Part shown: piece after piece, positions 41,891 to 49,327 of the stretch
Layout: each line of letters starts with the position of its first letter
How positions within the stretch are numbered: position 1 is the first letter of the stretch
Origin: Clostridiales bacterium CCNA10
GTDB taxonomy: Bacteria > Bacillota > Clostridia > Oscillospirales > Oscillospiraceae
Direction: 5' to 3'
Assembly (NCBI GenBank): GCA_003573975.1
Contig: AP018533.1
Location: 1,488,001-1,552,000 of the forward strand
Length of the DNA: 64,000 nt
The notes under the pieces: model-generated
Seen by the model: the letters and a program-made list of their open reading frames with translations, nothing else
Told to the model about the DNA's origin: nothing
The model's database searches: none
Translations under genes and position numbers: made by a program

Positions 41891-42439
41891 ATGAAAAAAA
41901 CAAAAAATTTAGTAATGTGCTCTCTCTTTGTCGCGCTGATTGTTGTAGGAGCATTTATCAAAATTCCTGTTCCTGTTGTGCCATTTACATTACAACTTTT
42001 ATTTACAATGATGGCAGGTCTTTTGCTTGGAGGAAAACTTGGCGCTGTCTCTGTTGGAGTGTATATTCTGATGGGACTTCTCGGGCTTCCTATATTTGCG
42101 GAAGGCGGCGGTTTTGCGTATGTTCTGAAGCCGAGCTTCGGATATATTATCGGTTTCGCGGTTGCTTCCTATGTGACAGGCATGATTGCCAATCGGGTTC
42201 CCGATCCGAGCTATAAACGCTTGCTTGCGGCAAACTTTATTGGTCTTGGAATCGTTTATCTGTTCGGAATGGTCTATTATTATTTGATGAGTAATTTTTA
42301 CCTTGGAACTCCTATTGGTTTATGGCCGTTGTTCCTGTATTGCTTTATTTTGGCTGTACCAGGGGATATTTTGTTATGTATTCTTGGAGCATTTCTCGGA
42401 AAAAGAATGATTCCGCTCATGAGAAGCAGCAGAGTGTGA
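41891..42439 (+). CDS. bioY: Biotin transporter BioY
   Basis: 182 residues with six hydrophobic segments. Family blocks: FIKIPVPVVPFTLQLLFTMMAGLLLGGKLGAVSVGVYILMGLLGLPIF and a later KPSFGYIIGF. BioY is the biotin S component, able to work alone or with an ECF module. TAGGAGA stands before the ATG, 13 bases after the birA remnant, and the pair likely shared the BirA-box promoter. Low GC like the rest of the island. Intact. Confidence 0.93.
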   Translation: MKKTKNLVMCSLFVALIVVGAFIKIPVPVVPFTLQLLFTMMAGLLLGGKLGAVSVGVYILMGLLGLPIFAEGGGFAYVLKPSFGYIIGFAVASYVTGMIANRVPDPSYKRLLAANFIGLGIVYLFGMVYYYLMSNFYLGTPIGLWPLFLYCFILAVPGDILLCILGAFLGKRMIPLMRSSRV

Positions 42440-42541
42440 GGATATGAAAATGAATGAACAGACAAAGTCTTGAATGGTAAACAACAAAGAAAGAAGCACT
42501 GCTTTTAATTGTAGAACAGGCAAGGATCAATCACGAATAAA

Positions 42542-42808
42542 GGTGTCCTTCACTGTTCAATTGTGACGTCAGGAAAACACTTGTCTGATACAGAAGTGGA
42601 TGCAATGTGCGAGGCTGTCCGGGAAACCAAAGAAAAAGTCGGGATCTCTGTCTGTGGTTCCTTTGGCCTGCTGAATGAACAACAGTTCCGCAGGTTGAAA
42701 GAAGCCGGTGTGACGAGGGTACATAATAATCTGGAAATTTCTAACAGGAATTACAACAAAACAGATATGGCGCTGTTAAAGGAACTGGGATATGAGGTGA
42801 GATTTGCA
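42542..42808 (+). pseudogene. bioB: Remnant of biotin synthase bioB
   Basis: In frame with bioD, the text GVLHCSIVTSGKHLSDTEVD and KVGISVCGSFGLLNEQQFRRLKEAGVTRVHNNLE is the middle of BioB; it then jumps to NYNKTDMALLKELGYEVRF, which is the BioB C-terminal tail (NYLTT...DLAMIKELGYEV). The N-terminal part with the CxxxCxxC Fe-S/SAM motif and the section between the two blocks are missing. It cannot make biotin. The frame runs without stop into bioD, but the deleted protein has no expected function. Confidence 0.88.
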
Positions 42809-43513
42809 ATGAGTAAAAATTTATTTATTACTGGAACCGGAACAGATGTCGGAAAGACCTATGTGACGGGGCTGATTGTCAAAAAGCTCCGTGAGGGTGG
42901 AGCGTCTTCCGCCTACTACAAGGCCGCAATGAGTGGAAACGAACGGCGGCCGGACAGCACTCTGATCCCCGGCGACGCCTTACAGGTGAAAACAATGTCT
43001 GGGGTTGAACAGCCCCTTGAAGAGATGTGTCCATATATTTATGAGACGGCAGTTTCTCCCCATCTGGCGGCAAAGATCGAGGGGAACCCCATTGAAATGG
43101 AATGTGTGCTGAAAAATTTTGACCGTGTGTGCGGCACATATGATTACGTTACAGTGGAAGGTTCAGGCGGGATCTTCTGCCCGCTCCGCTTTGACGAGCA
43201 GAAGATCCAGCTTGAGGATTTTATTAAAGCCCGCAGTTTGGCCTGCCTGATGATCGCTGACGCAGGGCTTGGTACCATCAACGCGGTTGTTTTGACGGCT
43301 GAATATATGAAAGCCCGCAAAATCCCCGTGAAGGGCATTATCTTCAATCATTACGAGCCGGGTAACCCATTGCACGAAGATAACCGGCTGATGTGCGAAG
43401 CCATGACCGGCTTGAACGTAGTCGCCTGTGTCAAAGATGGCGATATGGACTTGGATATTCCCTTTGAATTGATGGAAGGATTTTATGAAGAGAACGGAGG
43501 TAACAGGAAATGA
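42809..43513 (+). CDS. bioD: Dethiobiotin synthetase
   Basis: 234 residues. P-loop GTGTDVGKTYVTG at 8-20, lysine in YYKAAMSG, and VEGSGGIFCPL, all family features. It closes the ureido ring of dethiobiotin from diaminopelargonate. GAGGTGAG precedes the ATG at 42809. The stop overlaps the bioA start (ATGA). The gene is intact even though bioB, the next step, is destroyed just upstream. Confidence 0.92.
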   Translation: MSKNLFITGTGTDVGKTYVTGLIVKKLREGGASSAYYKAAMSGNERRPDSTLIPGDALQVKTMSGVEQPLEEMCPYIYETAVSPHLAAKIEGNPIEMECVLKNFDRVCGTYDYVTVEGSGGIFCPLRFDEQKIQLEDFIKARSLACLMIADAGLGTINAVVLTAEYMKARKIPVKGIIFNHYEPGNPLHEDNRLMCEAMTGLNVVACVKDGDMDLDIPFELMEGFYEENGGNRK

Positions 43514-44715
43514 TCTGGTATCCATATGAGCAGATGAAAACAATGAAGTCACCCTATAAAATCGTCAATGCGGAAGGCATTTATCTGTATACCGAGGACC
43601 AGAAGCTGATTGACTCTGTGTCCTCCTGGTGGAGTGTGATCCACGGCTATAAACACCCGGAACTCAATCAGGCAATTGAGACACAGCTGAAGAAATTTGC
43701 TCATGTAATGCTGGGAGGTTTGACCCATGAGCCAGCAGAAAAACTTTCCGAAAAGCTCCAGCGTTGGCTGCCTGAGGATTTGGATTACTGCTTTTTCTCT
43801 GATTCTGGTAGCGTTGCGGTAGAGGTTGCCCTTAAAATTGCGCTGCAATATTATATGAACCGGGAAGAAATACAGCGTACCATGGTATTGGCGTTGGAGC
43901 ATGCCTATCACGGGGATACTTTCAAAACTATGGAGGTGGGCGATGATGAGGACTACCATTTTGTCTTAAAAGCATACGGCAAAAGCAAAAATGTCGTTCA
44001 CATCCCTACTGAGATCGATGCGCTTGAACAGGCGTTCGCAGAGTATCACGACCGTTTGAATTGCTTTATCGTTGAGCCCTTGCTGCAGGGTGCGGGCGGC
44101 ATGAGAATGTACGACATTTCCTTCCTGAAACGGGCAAGAGAGCTTTGCGACCAATATGATGTGCTTCTTGTCTTCGATGAGGTTGCGACAGGCTTCGGGC
44201 GTACCGGCAATCGGTTTGTTGCCGATTTGGTTTTACCGGATATTCTTGTTCTCGGTAAGGCTTTAACAGGCGGGTATATCGGACATGCTGTCACCGTTGC
44301 AAACCGAAAGGTATATGAGGGTTTTTATGACAATAATCCTTCTCACGCCTTAATGCATGGCCCCACTTTCATGGGCAATGCGCTGGCTTGCAGTGTAGCC
44401 CTGAAGTCCATAGAAATATTTGAATCGCAGGACTACATGGCGAAAATCCACAGGATTGAAGAAATCACCCGCCGTGAAATGGAAGGGTTTTCTGATCCGC
44501 GTATTAAAGAAATTCGTATTATGGGCGCTTGTGTATGTATTGAAGTATATGATTCCAATACAATCAAGGAATACCAACAATTTGCTTATAAACGAGGCGT
44601 ATTCAGTCGTCCTTTCTTGAACTATCTGTATGCGATGGTTCCCTATGTGATTGAGGAAGATGAACTGGTCAAGGTTTTGCAGACGATGAAGGAATGGTTT
44701 TCTGAAAAGTGTTGA
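43510..44715 (+). CDS. bioA: Adenosylmethionine-8-amino-7-oxononanoate transaminase
   Basis: 401 residues, PLP aminotransferase class III. SSWWSVIHGYKHPELNQAI holds the substrate-site tryptophans, EHAYHGDT the ring-stacking region, LLVFDEVATGFGRTG the PLP aspartate and DILVLGKALTGGYI the Schiff-base lysine. It is typical BioA. GGAGG lies before the ATG. Intact; coupled to bioD. Confidence 0.93.
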   Translation: MIWYPYEQMKTMKSPYKIVNAEGIYLYTEDQKLIDSVSSWWSVIHGYKHPELNQAIETQLKKFAHVMLGGLTHEPAEKLSEKLQRWLPEDLDYCFFSDSGSVAVEVALKIALQYYMNREEIQRTMVLALEHAYHGDTFKTMEVGDDEDYHFVLKAYGKSKNVVHIPTEIDALEQAFAEYHDRLNCFIVEPLLQGAGGMRMYDISFLKRARELCDQYDVLLVFDEVATGFGRTGNRFVADLVLPDILVLGKALTGGYIGHAVTVANRKVYEGFYDNNPSHALMHGPTFMGNALACSVALKSIEIFESQDYMAKIHRIEEITRREMEGFSDPRIKEIRIMGACVCIEVYDSNTIKEYQQFAYKRGVFSRPFLNYLYAMVPYVIEEDELVKVLQTMKEWFSEKC

Positions 44716-44743
44716 TGACAATGGGTTCCTCATGTACATCAAT

Positions 44744-44779
44744 GCCGCCGTCCTGCAACGGATTTTCCAGGACGGCGGC
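44744..44779 (+). terminator. Hairpin after bioA
   Basis: GCCGCCGTCCTG (44744-44755) pairs perfectly with CAGGACGGCGGC (44768-44779); the tail CTCCTTTGC is poor in T. It is high in GC, unlike bioA, so it may mark the return toward host sequence. Confidence 0.55.
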
Positions 44780-44813
44780 CTCCTTTGCTGCAGCGTTGGT
44801 TTGGCAGACGGTT

Positions 44814-45256
44814 TCATGAATCCGGGACAAATTCCGGGTCTGGATCATCAAACCAAAACGTCTGAGTCATATCGGTATAATACCCCTGATATGTCCCTCC
44901 AAAGTCCATCAGAAGACAGTTTCCCCGCTCAATACACCCCAGACGCTCCGTATAGTGTGGATCCGCCGCGTGGGAACCGGCACAGATGCAGGTGCTAGGC
45001 TCATCCAGTCCCAGCACCGTCATCTTGTAAGAGAGCTGTACAAAAAATTCTACCCCTGTCCGGCCGCCCACCGGCTACCGTCTTCCATCACCCGCCGGAG
45101 TGCCTCATCGCTCCGGCGGCAGGCCTCTCTTATACGCGCGCATTCCTCCCTATCCTGATAGACCTGTAGGGGATCCAGCAATCGGTTTGCGGAGTAAAAA
45201 TAGCGCTCCGAAAGGACGTTCATCAGAGGGAACAGGAAGCTGGCCTGAGCGGCCAA
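44814..45256 (-). pseudogene. Remnant of an M24 (Xaa-Pro) peptidase
   Basis: On the minus strand LLDPLQVYQDREECARIREACRRSDEALRRVMEDG is the linker helix before an M24 domain. A frame change at about 45055-45071 leads to GRTGVEFFVQLSYKM...CAGSHAADPHYTERLGCIERGNCLLMDFGGTYQGYYTDMTQTF, which has the M24 His and the D-x-G/D-x-T metal pattern. The N-terminal domain and the later metal ligands are missing; the frame stops at 44814 near the bioA hairpin. Confidence 0.82.
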
Positions 45257-45268
45257 TTATGTTCACAC

Positions 45269-45395
45269 TCATCTTAGGATCTCTTTGGCCTGTGCCAAGG
45301 GATAGTGACAGGCCACCAGATGGCCACCGCCTACATTTTGTAATTCCGGACTTTGTGTACGGCACTTCTCTTGGCAATATTTGTCAACAACGATT
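45269..45395 (-). pseudogene. C-terminal remnant of an oligopeptide ABC ATPase (OppF/DppF)
   Basis: Minus-strand reading KYCQEKCRTQSPELQNVGGG then HLVACHYPLAQAKEILR and a stop. This is the cysteine-rich tail of OppD/OppF-type ATPases (RCPYA...C...PEL...GHxVACHYP). Only about 40 codons remain; upstream the similarity ends at about 45395. It stands 12 bases before the M24 remnant, suggesting a former peptide uptake and peptidase operon. Confidence 0.75.
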
Positions 45396-45637
45396 ATAAT
45401 AAAACATTCAATCATTGTATAGTAAGATCATGAAGAGCCCGCTGCAGAACTAAGTCATTCTGCAACAGGCCCTTGCGTTTAGGGGGCGTTTCAGCTTCCG
45501 AACAAAAGCGACTGTCTAATATTTAAATCATTCGTAGTCTGGTGTGTGGTAACTTCATTCTACCAGAGAGTTGTATGAACTTCTTCTCGTTTTCCTAAAG
45601 TATTGCGCTTGATAATATAGTTTACCCGCCAGAACAC
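45396..45637. other. Right edge of the island, no gene seen
   Basis: AT-rich stretch without a credible frame. An imperfect hairpin (GCTGCAGAA/TTCTGCAACA) lies at about 45436-45472. TTGATAATATAG at about 45610 resembles a -10 region without a -35. Confidence 0.5.
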
Positions 45638-45677
45638 GCAGGGACCGCCATCATGATGGCGGTCCCTGCGCATTTTT
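45638..45677. terminator. Terminator downstream of the DUF4358 lipoprotein gene
   Basis: CGCAGGGACCGCCATCA and TGATGGCGGTCCCTGCG pair perfectly (the centre TCATGA is itself palindromic). The T-run (CATTTTTA) is on the plus-strand side; on the minus strand the tail is TGTTCTGG. Confidence 0.7.
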
Positions 45678-45681
45678 AAAT

Positions 45682-46194
45682 TTAGTTGGCTTGGGTGGCG
45701 TCAGCGATGGCGTCAAAGACCGTATCCTGGTCCTGGCACATGACCAGCAGGATCGTGCCGTCCTCCAGAGTCTCCAGTCTGGCGTTCTCAGCCACCTCGT
45801 ACTGGTCGGCCAGATACATTTCAAAGCTGGACTTGGTACGGTCGATATAGCCCTGAAGCGCCTCCATCACCGCAGCCTCCTTGCCCTCGGCGGGCATGAT
45901 GGCGGCAATGGCATAGGCCTTGATGTTCATTAAAGAGGCGCTGATGCCGAACGCGGCCATATCCTCTGTGTTCAGACCCATGTTTTCCAGCACCATGGCG
46001 GATCCGTCATCTTCCTTGGCCTGGGTAAAGGCGGGGTTGTACTCCGCCATCTCTCCGCCGTTTTCCATGATCGCGGAGCTGTACAGCTCGGCCAGCTCCT
46101 CTGGGGTCTTGTCCGCCGCAGGCTTGCTGCCGCAGCCGGACAGAGCGGTGATGGACAGGGCCAGGGCCAGAACGAGAGTCAAGATCTTCTTCAT
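45682..46194 (-). CDS. DUF4358 lipoprotein
   Basis: 170 residues. Signal peptide MKKILTLVLALALSITALSG with lipobox LSGC (Cys at about 21). The rest, KTPEELAELYSSAIMENGGE...YAIAAIMPAEGKEAAVMEALQGYIDRTKSSFE...VAENARLETLEDGTILLVMCQD, matches the DUF4358 family of clostridial surface lipoproteins, function unknown. GGAGG upstream of the ATG. Confidence 0.82.
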   Translation of the reverse strand: MKKILTLVLALALSITALSGCGSKPAADKTPEELAELYSSAIMENGGEMAEYNPAFTQAKEDDGSAMVLENMGLNTEDMAAFGISASLMNIKAYAIAAIMPAEGKEAAVMEALQGYIDRTKSSFEMYLADQYEVAENARLETLEDGTILLVMCQDQDTVFDAIADATQAN

Positions 46195-46343
46195 GATAAG
46201 TCCTCCATATCGTGTTTTGTGTGATTAGTTTGCTGCCTTCATGTTCTTTGGACGGCTCCCAGTGAAAAAAGTTCCCTTCGGAGTCTGATTTTTATATTTT
46301 ATCTGAATGCGCAGAGTTTCAACCTTTGTTTGGAACTTTTCTA

Positions 46344-47060
46344 TCAGGTCTGACAACAGCGGGCCGCTTCCTGCCGCCGCTGCATCCTGAGCCAGTTCAA
46401 AAAGCCATAGAGATCGTTGACCAGGAATACAGAAAAGCAGACCAGGACCAGAAGATAGGAGCGGTCCTCTGCCGCGGCCAGCCCCCAGAGTACGACCAAG
46501 ACCAGGTCGTTGGCGGCATAGGCGGCCGCAAACAGGGCGCTGCGCCGAAAGGTCAGGAAGGCGGCCAGGAAGCTGGTAGCCACGGACAGAGTGCTGGGGA
46601 TCAGGCGGTTGGTGTGGAGCGCAGCCAGGATGAAATAAAACACTGCTGTGACTACCACGGTCAGGGTCAGCATCCAAGCAGCATCCCGTCGCTCCAGCCG
46701 TCTCACTTGGACCTCGGCCCGGTTTCCCTGATATGGATTCCGCAGCCAGGAGACCAGAGCGAATACCGCCATTGGCGCAGTCATTCCCAGGTAGGTCGCC
46801 ATCTCTCCATAATACCCGCAGGAGAAAGAAATGATACCGTACAGCGCGCTGAAGCACACCATCAGCAGCTGTCCGAAGGGGTTCCCCTTGGCGTTGAAGA
46901 TCAGGGAGGTCACGCCGATCAGCGACGCGGCCAGGATCCCGAACTGTGTCCGGTCATAGGCGAGGAAGAAGGCCAGGATGAGCGCGGTGGACGTCCCCCA
47001 GAGCGCCAATTCCCCCCTGGTAAAATAGTGGAAACAGTGATACACACGTTTTTTTGCCAT
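46344..47060 (-). CDS. pnuC: PnuC-family nicotinamide riboside/vitamin transporter
   Basis: 238 residues, about seven membrane segments. SLIGVTSLIFNAKGNPFGQLLMVCFSALYGIISFSCGYYGEM matches the PnuC core with the GNPxGQ substrate loop, and LVNDLYGFLNWLRMQ is the conserved C-terminal WxxW/F-type helix. It takes up nicotinamide riboside or a related vitamin by facilitated diffusion. GGAGG stands nine bases before the ATG, immediately after a terminator-like hairpin in the leader. Confidence 0.9.
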   Translation of the reverse strand: MAKKRVYHCFHYFTRGELALWGTSTALILAFFLAYDRTQFGILAASLIGVTSLIFNAKGNPFGQLLMVCFSALYGIISFSCGYYGEMATYLGMTAPMAVFALVSWLRNPYQGNRAEVQVRRLERRDAAWMLTLTVVVTAVFYFILAALHTNRLIPSTLSVATSFLAAFLTFRRSALFAAAYAANDLVLVVLWGLAAAEDRSYLLVLVCFSVFLVNDLYGFLNWLRMQRRQEAARCCQT

Positions 47061-47208
47061 ATTTAGATCCTCCGATCAAAAAATAAGCATTCGCGGCACA
47101 TCTTCAAAGACCTATCGATGTGCGGCGAATGCGTTCGCATTCCTACCCGGTGGTAGAATTTGATGAAATTTTCCTGCCCATTATACTGTATCCGAAGGGA
47201 AAAAGCAA
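47061..47208 (-). promoter_or_regulatory. pnuC promoter and attenuator-like leader
   Basis: On the minus strand TTGCTT (47203-47208), 17 bases, TATAAT (47180-47185) predict a start at about 47173. The leader has CTACC/GGTAG, then GAATGCG-AA-CGCATTC (47127-47142), then a 16-bp terminator stem, GCATTCGCCGCACATC with GATGTGCCGCGAATGC (47132-47117 and 47102-47087), followed by TTATTTTTT. The small hairpin uses part of the terminator 5' arm, so the two could be alternatives. The ribosome site follows at 47069-47073. Confidence 0.65.
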
Positions 47209-47274
47209 GCAGAATTTTACCGCCTGCTCAGGGCGATTTGTCCTCCGGCGGCCAGGGGCAGGGGGGAGAAAGCG

Positions 47275-48864
47275 CTATCCTCTGGCCACCGCCTCGGCCA
47301 CCCGGATCCCGTCTACGGCGGCGGATACGATGCCGCCGGCGTAGCCCGCTCCCTCGCCGCAGGGATAAAGCCCCCGCAGGGCGGACTGGAGGCTCTCATC
47401 CCGGAGGATGCGCACCGGCGAGGAAGAGCGGGTTTCCACCCCGGTGAGCACGCCCTCGGATGCGGCAAAGCCCCGGAGCTTCCTGTCCATGAGGGGCAGC
47501 GCATCCCGCAGGGTGTCCGCCACCGCCTGGGGCAGGCAGCGGTCCAGCTCCGTCCAGGTCACGCCGGGGCGGTAGGTAGGCAGGATGGAGCCCGGCCCCT
47601 GGGAGGGGCGCTTGTTCAGAAAGTCTCCCACCAGCTGGGCAGGAGCGAGGAAATTCCCGCCGCCCAGCTGAAAGGCGGCCCGCTCCCACTGCTCCTGAAA
47701 GCGGACCCCGGCCAGAGGGTCGGAGCCAAAGGAACAAAAATCCTCCGGCCCCACACCCACCAGAAAGCCGCCGTTGATATTTTTTCCGTCCCGGGCCCGG
47801 AGGCTCATGCCGTTGGTCACCACCTGGCCCGGTGCGGAGGAGGAGGCCACAACCTGGCCGCCGGGGCAGACGCAGAAGGTGAAGGCGGACCGGCCGGTGG
47901 GCAGGTGGCAGGCCAGCTTATAGTCCGAAGGGGGCAACTGCTCCCAGGCTGGGCCGTACTGGGCCCTGGAGATGGCTGCCTGCTCCTGCTCGATGCGCAC
48001 GCCCACGGCGAAATTCTTCTGCTCCATAGGCACACCCGCCTGGTGGAGCATGGCGAAGGTGTCCCGGGCTGAGTGTCCCGGGGCCAGCACCAGGGCGTCA
48101 CAGTCCAGGCGGTACCGCCCCGCCTCACAGGCGACCCACACGCCGGAGAGCGCGCCGGAGCCGGTCTCCAGCCCGCTCAGGCAGTGGCCGAAGCGCACGT
48201 CGCACCCCAGGGAGATCAGCTCCTGCCGGATGCGCTTGACTACCTGCCGCAGAATATCGGTGCCGATGTGGGGCTTGTGGGACCACTTCACATCCTCCGG
48301 AGCCCCCGACTCCACCAGGGCGTCGATGACGGCGGAAATGCGGGGGTCGTGGGTGCCGGTGGTGAGCTTCCCGTCAGAGAAGGTCCCAGCCCCGCCCTCG
48401 CCGAACTGGACGTTGGAGGATGGATCCAGTAGGCCGGAGTCCCAGAAGCGCTCCACCTGAGCGGTACGGCAGTCCACATCCTGCCCCCGCTCCAGCACCA
48501 CGCAGGGAAGCCCGTTCCGGGCCAGAAACAGGGCGGCAAACAGGCCCGCCGGCCCCATGCCCACCACCACGGGCATGGAGGGGGAGCGCCGCTTCACCTC
48601 CGGAAAGAGATAGGGCTTGGGGAGCACCAGGGAGACATTCTTTTTCCCGGTCCGCTCCACCGCCTGTTCCTCGCCGGTGCGCAGGGACACGTCCACGGTG
48701 TAAACATAGTGGACGTCCTGCTTCTTCCGGGCGTCGATAGACTGGCGCACTAGAGTGAGTTCCTCCAGCGCGCCCGGGCGCACCCCCAGAATGCGGGCCG
48801 CCTTTTTCCGCAGCTGCTCCAGATCTCCGTCCAGAGGCAGGGGGATATTTTGAATTCGTATCAT
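47275..48864 (-). CDS. FAD-dependent oxidoreductase of unknown substrate
   Basis: 529 residues. An N-terminal domain of about 90 residues (MIRIQNIPLPLDGDLEQLRKKAARILG, VRQSIDARKKQDVHYVYTVDV) precedes a Rossmann FAD site VVVGMGPAGLFAALFLARNG. FGEGGAGTFSDGKL, ALVLAPGHSARDTF and a late LYPCGEGAGYAGGIVSAAVDGI are family blocks of the large uncharacterised FAD-dehydrogenase group common in gut Firmicutes. The substrate is unknown. No ribosome site conflict; start ATG at 48864. Confidence 0.85.
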   Translation of the reverse strand: MIRIQNIPLPLDGDLEQLRKKAARILGVRPGALEELTLVRQSIDARKKQDVHYVYTVDVSLRTGEEQAVERTGKKNVSLVLPKPYLFPEVKRRSPSMPVVVGMGPAGLFAALFLARNGLPCVVLERGQDVDCRTAQVERFWDSGLLDPSSNVQFGEGGAGTFSDGKLTTGTHDPRISAVIDALVESGAPEDVKWSHKPHIGTDILRQVVKRIRQELISLGCDVRFGHCLSGLETGSGALSGVWVACEAGRYRLDCDALVLAPGHSARDTFAMLHQAGVPMEQKNFAVGVRIEQEQAAISRAQYGPAWEQLPPSDYKLACHLPTGRSAFTFCVCPGGQVVASSSAPGQVVTNGMSLRARDGKNINGGFLVGVGPEDFCSFGSDPLAGVRFQEQWERAAFQLGGGNFLAPAQLVGDFLNKRPSQGPGSILPTYRPGVTWTELDRCLPQAVADTLRDALPLMDRKLRGFAASEGVLTGVETRSSSPVRILRDESLQSALRGLYPCGEGAGYAGGIVSAAVDGIRVAEAVARG

Positions 48865-49024
48865 ATTTCATCACCTGTGCCAGTGTACCATATTTTCCAT
48901 CCTGTTGAAAAGAGCGGGAGCCGCCCGGGGAGAAATTTTCTGTGGGAGCGGGGTGTGCGTGGGCGGCTCCGGACTGGGCGGTTTCAGGCCTTTTTGAAAA
49001 AATAAAAAAATTTCAAAAAACCTA

Positions 49025-49052
49025 TTGACATTTTTCGAGACTCTGTTATAAT
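49025..49052 (+). promoter_or_regulatory. Promoter of tRNA-Gln
   Basis: TTGACA (49025-49030), 16 bases, TATAAT (49047-49052), both perfect hexamers; the tRNA starts 51 bases downstream. Confidence 0.8.
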
Positions 49053-49102
49053 AGCACCTGTCCTTACGGGACACGAGTTAAAAAAGCTCGGCTGAATCAA
49101 AT

Positions 49103-49176
49103 AGCGGGATTGTGTAAGGGTAGCACGACAGACTCTGACTCTGTTTGTGAGGGTTCGAATCCTTCTCCCGCTGCCA
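49103..49176 (+). tRNA. tRNA-Gln (anticodon CUG), CCA encoded
   Basis: Acceptor arms AGCGGGA and TCCCGCT, D-arm with GTAAGGGTAGCAC, anticodon stem ACAGA/TCTGT with loop CTCTGAC giving anticodon CTG, T-arm GGGTTCGAATCC, discriminator G at 49173 and CCA at 49174-49176. The cloverleaf folds without gaps. It decodes CAG. Stands alone with its own promoter and terminator. Confidence 0.95.
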
Positions 49177-49215
49177 AACAAGAGGCAACTGCTTTTGCAG
49201 TTGCCTCTTGTTTTA
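49177..49215 (+). terminator. Terminator of tRNA-Gln
   Basis: ACAAGAGGCAACTGC and GCAGTTGCCTCTTGT form a 15-bp stem with TTTT loop; TTTT follows. Confidence 0.85.
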
Positions 49216-49270
49216 GGTTCTAGTATTGGAACGGTCGGGGAGGCGAAGCCGCTCCTGCGGACGGCTTTTT

Positions 49271-49318
49271 AAGGAACAGCACGGCGTACTACAACTGGTA
49301 CGCCGTGCTGTTCCCTTT
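49271..49318 (-). terminator. Terminator of the glycoside-hydrolase-like gene
   Basis: GGAACAGCACGGCGTAC and GTACGCCGTGCTGTTCC (49273-49289 and 49298-49314) pair perfectly. On the minus strand the tail is TTAAAAAG, moderate only. Confidence 0.65.
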
Positions 49319-49327
49319 CTTCCGTTA

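Noticed and set aside
42563-43513. A BioB-BioD fusion protein
   Set aside because: The frame is continuous, but the BioB part is two fragments without the Fe-S motif, and bioD has its own ribosome site and start at 42809. It is a decayed gene beside an intact one.
45150-45377. A minus-strand frame of 75 codons in the island's right edge
   Set aside because: It runs across the joint of the OppF and M24 remnants in a different frame from both and has no ribosome site.
47061-47208. FMN riboswitch before pnuC
   Set aside because: GGGCAGG and ACCGGG-like words recall the FMN element, but the order and the remaining conserved stems are missing, and part of the match overlaps the promoter.
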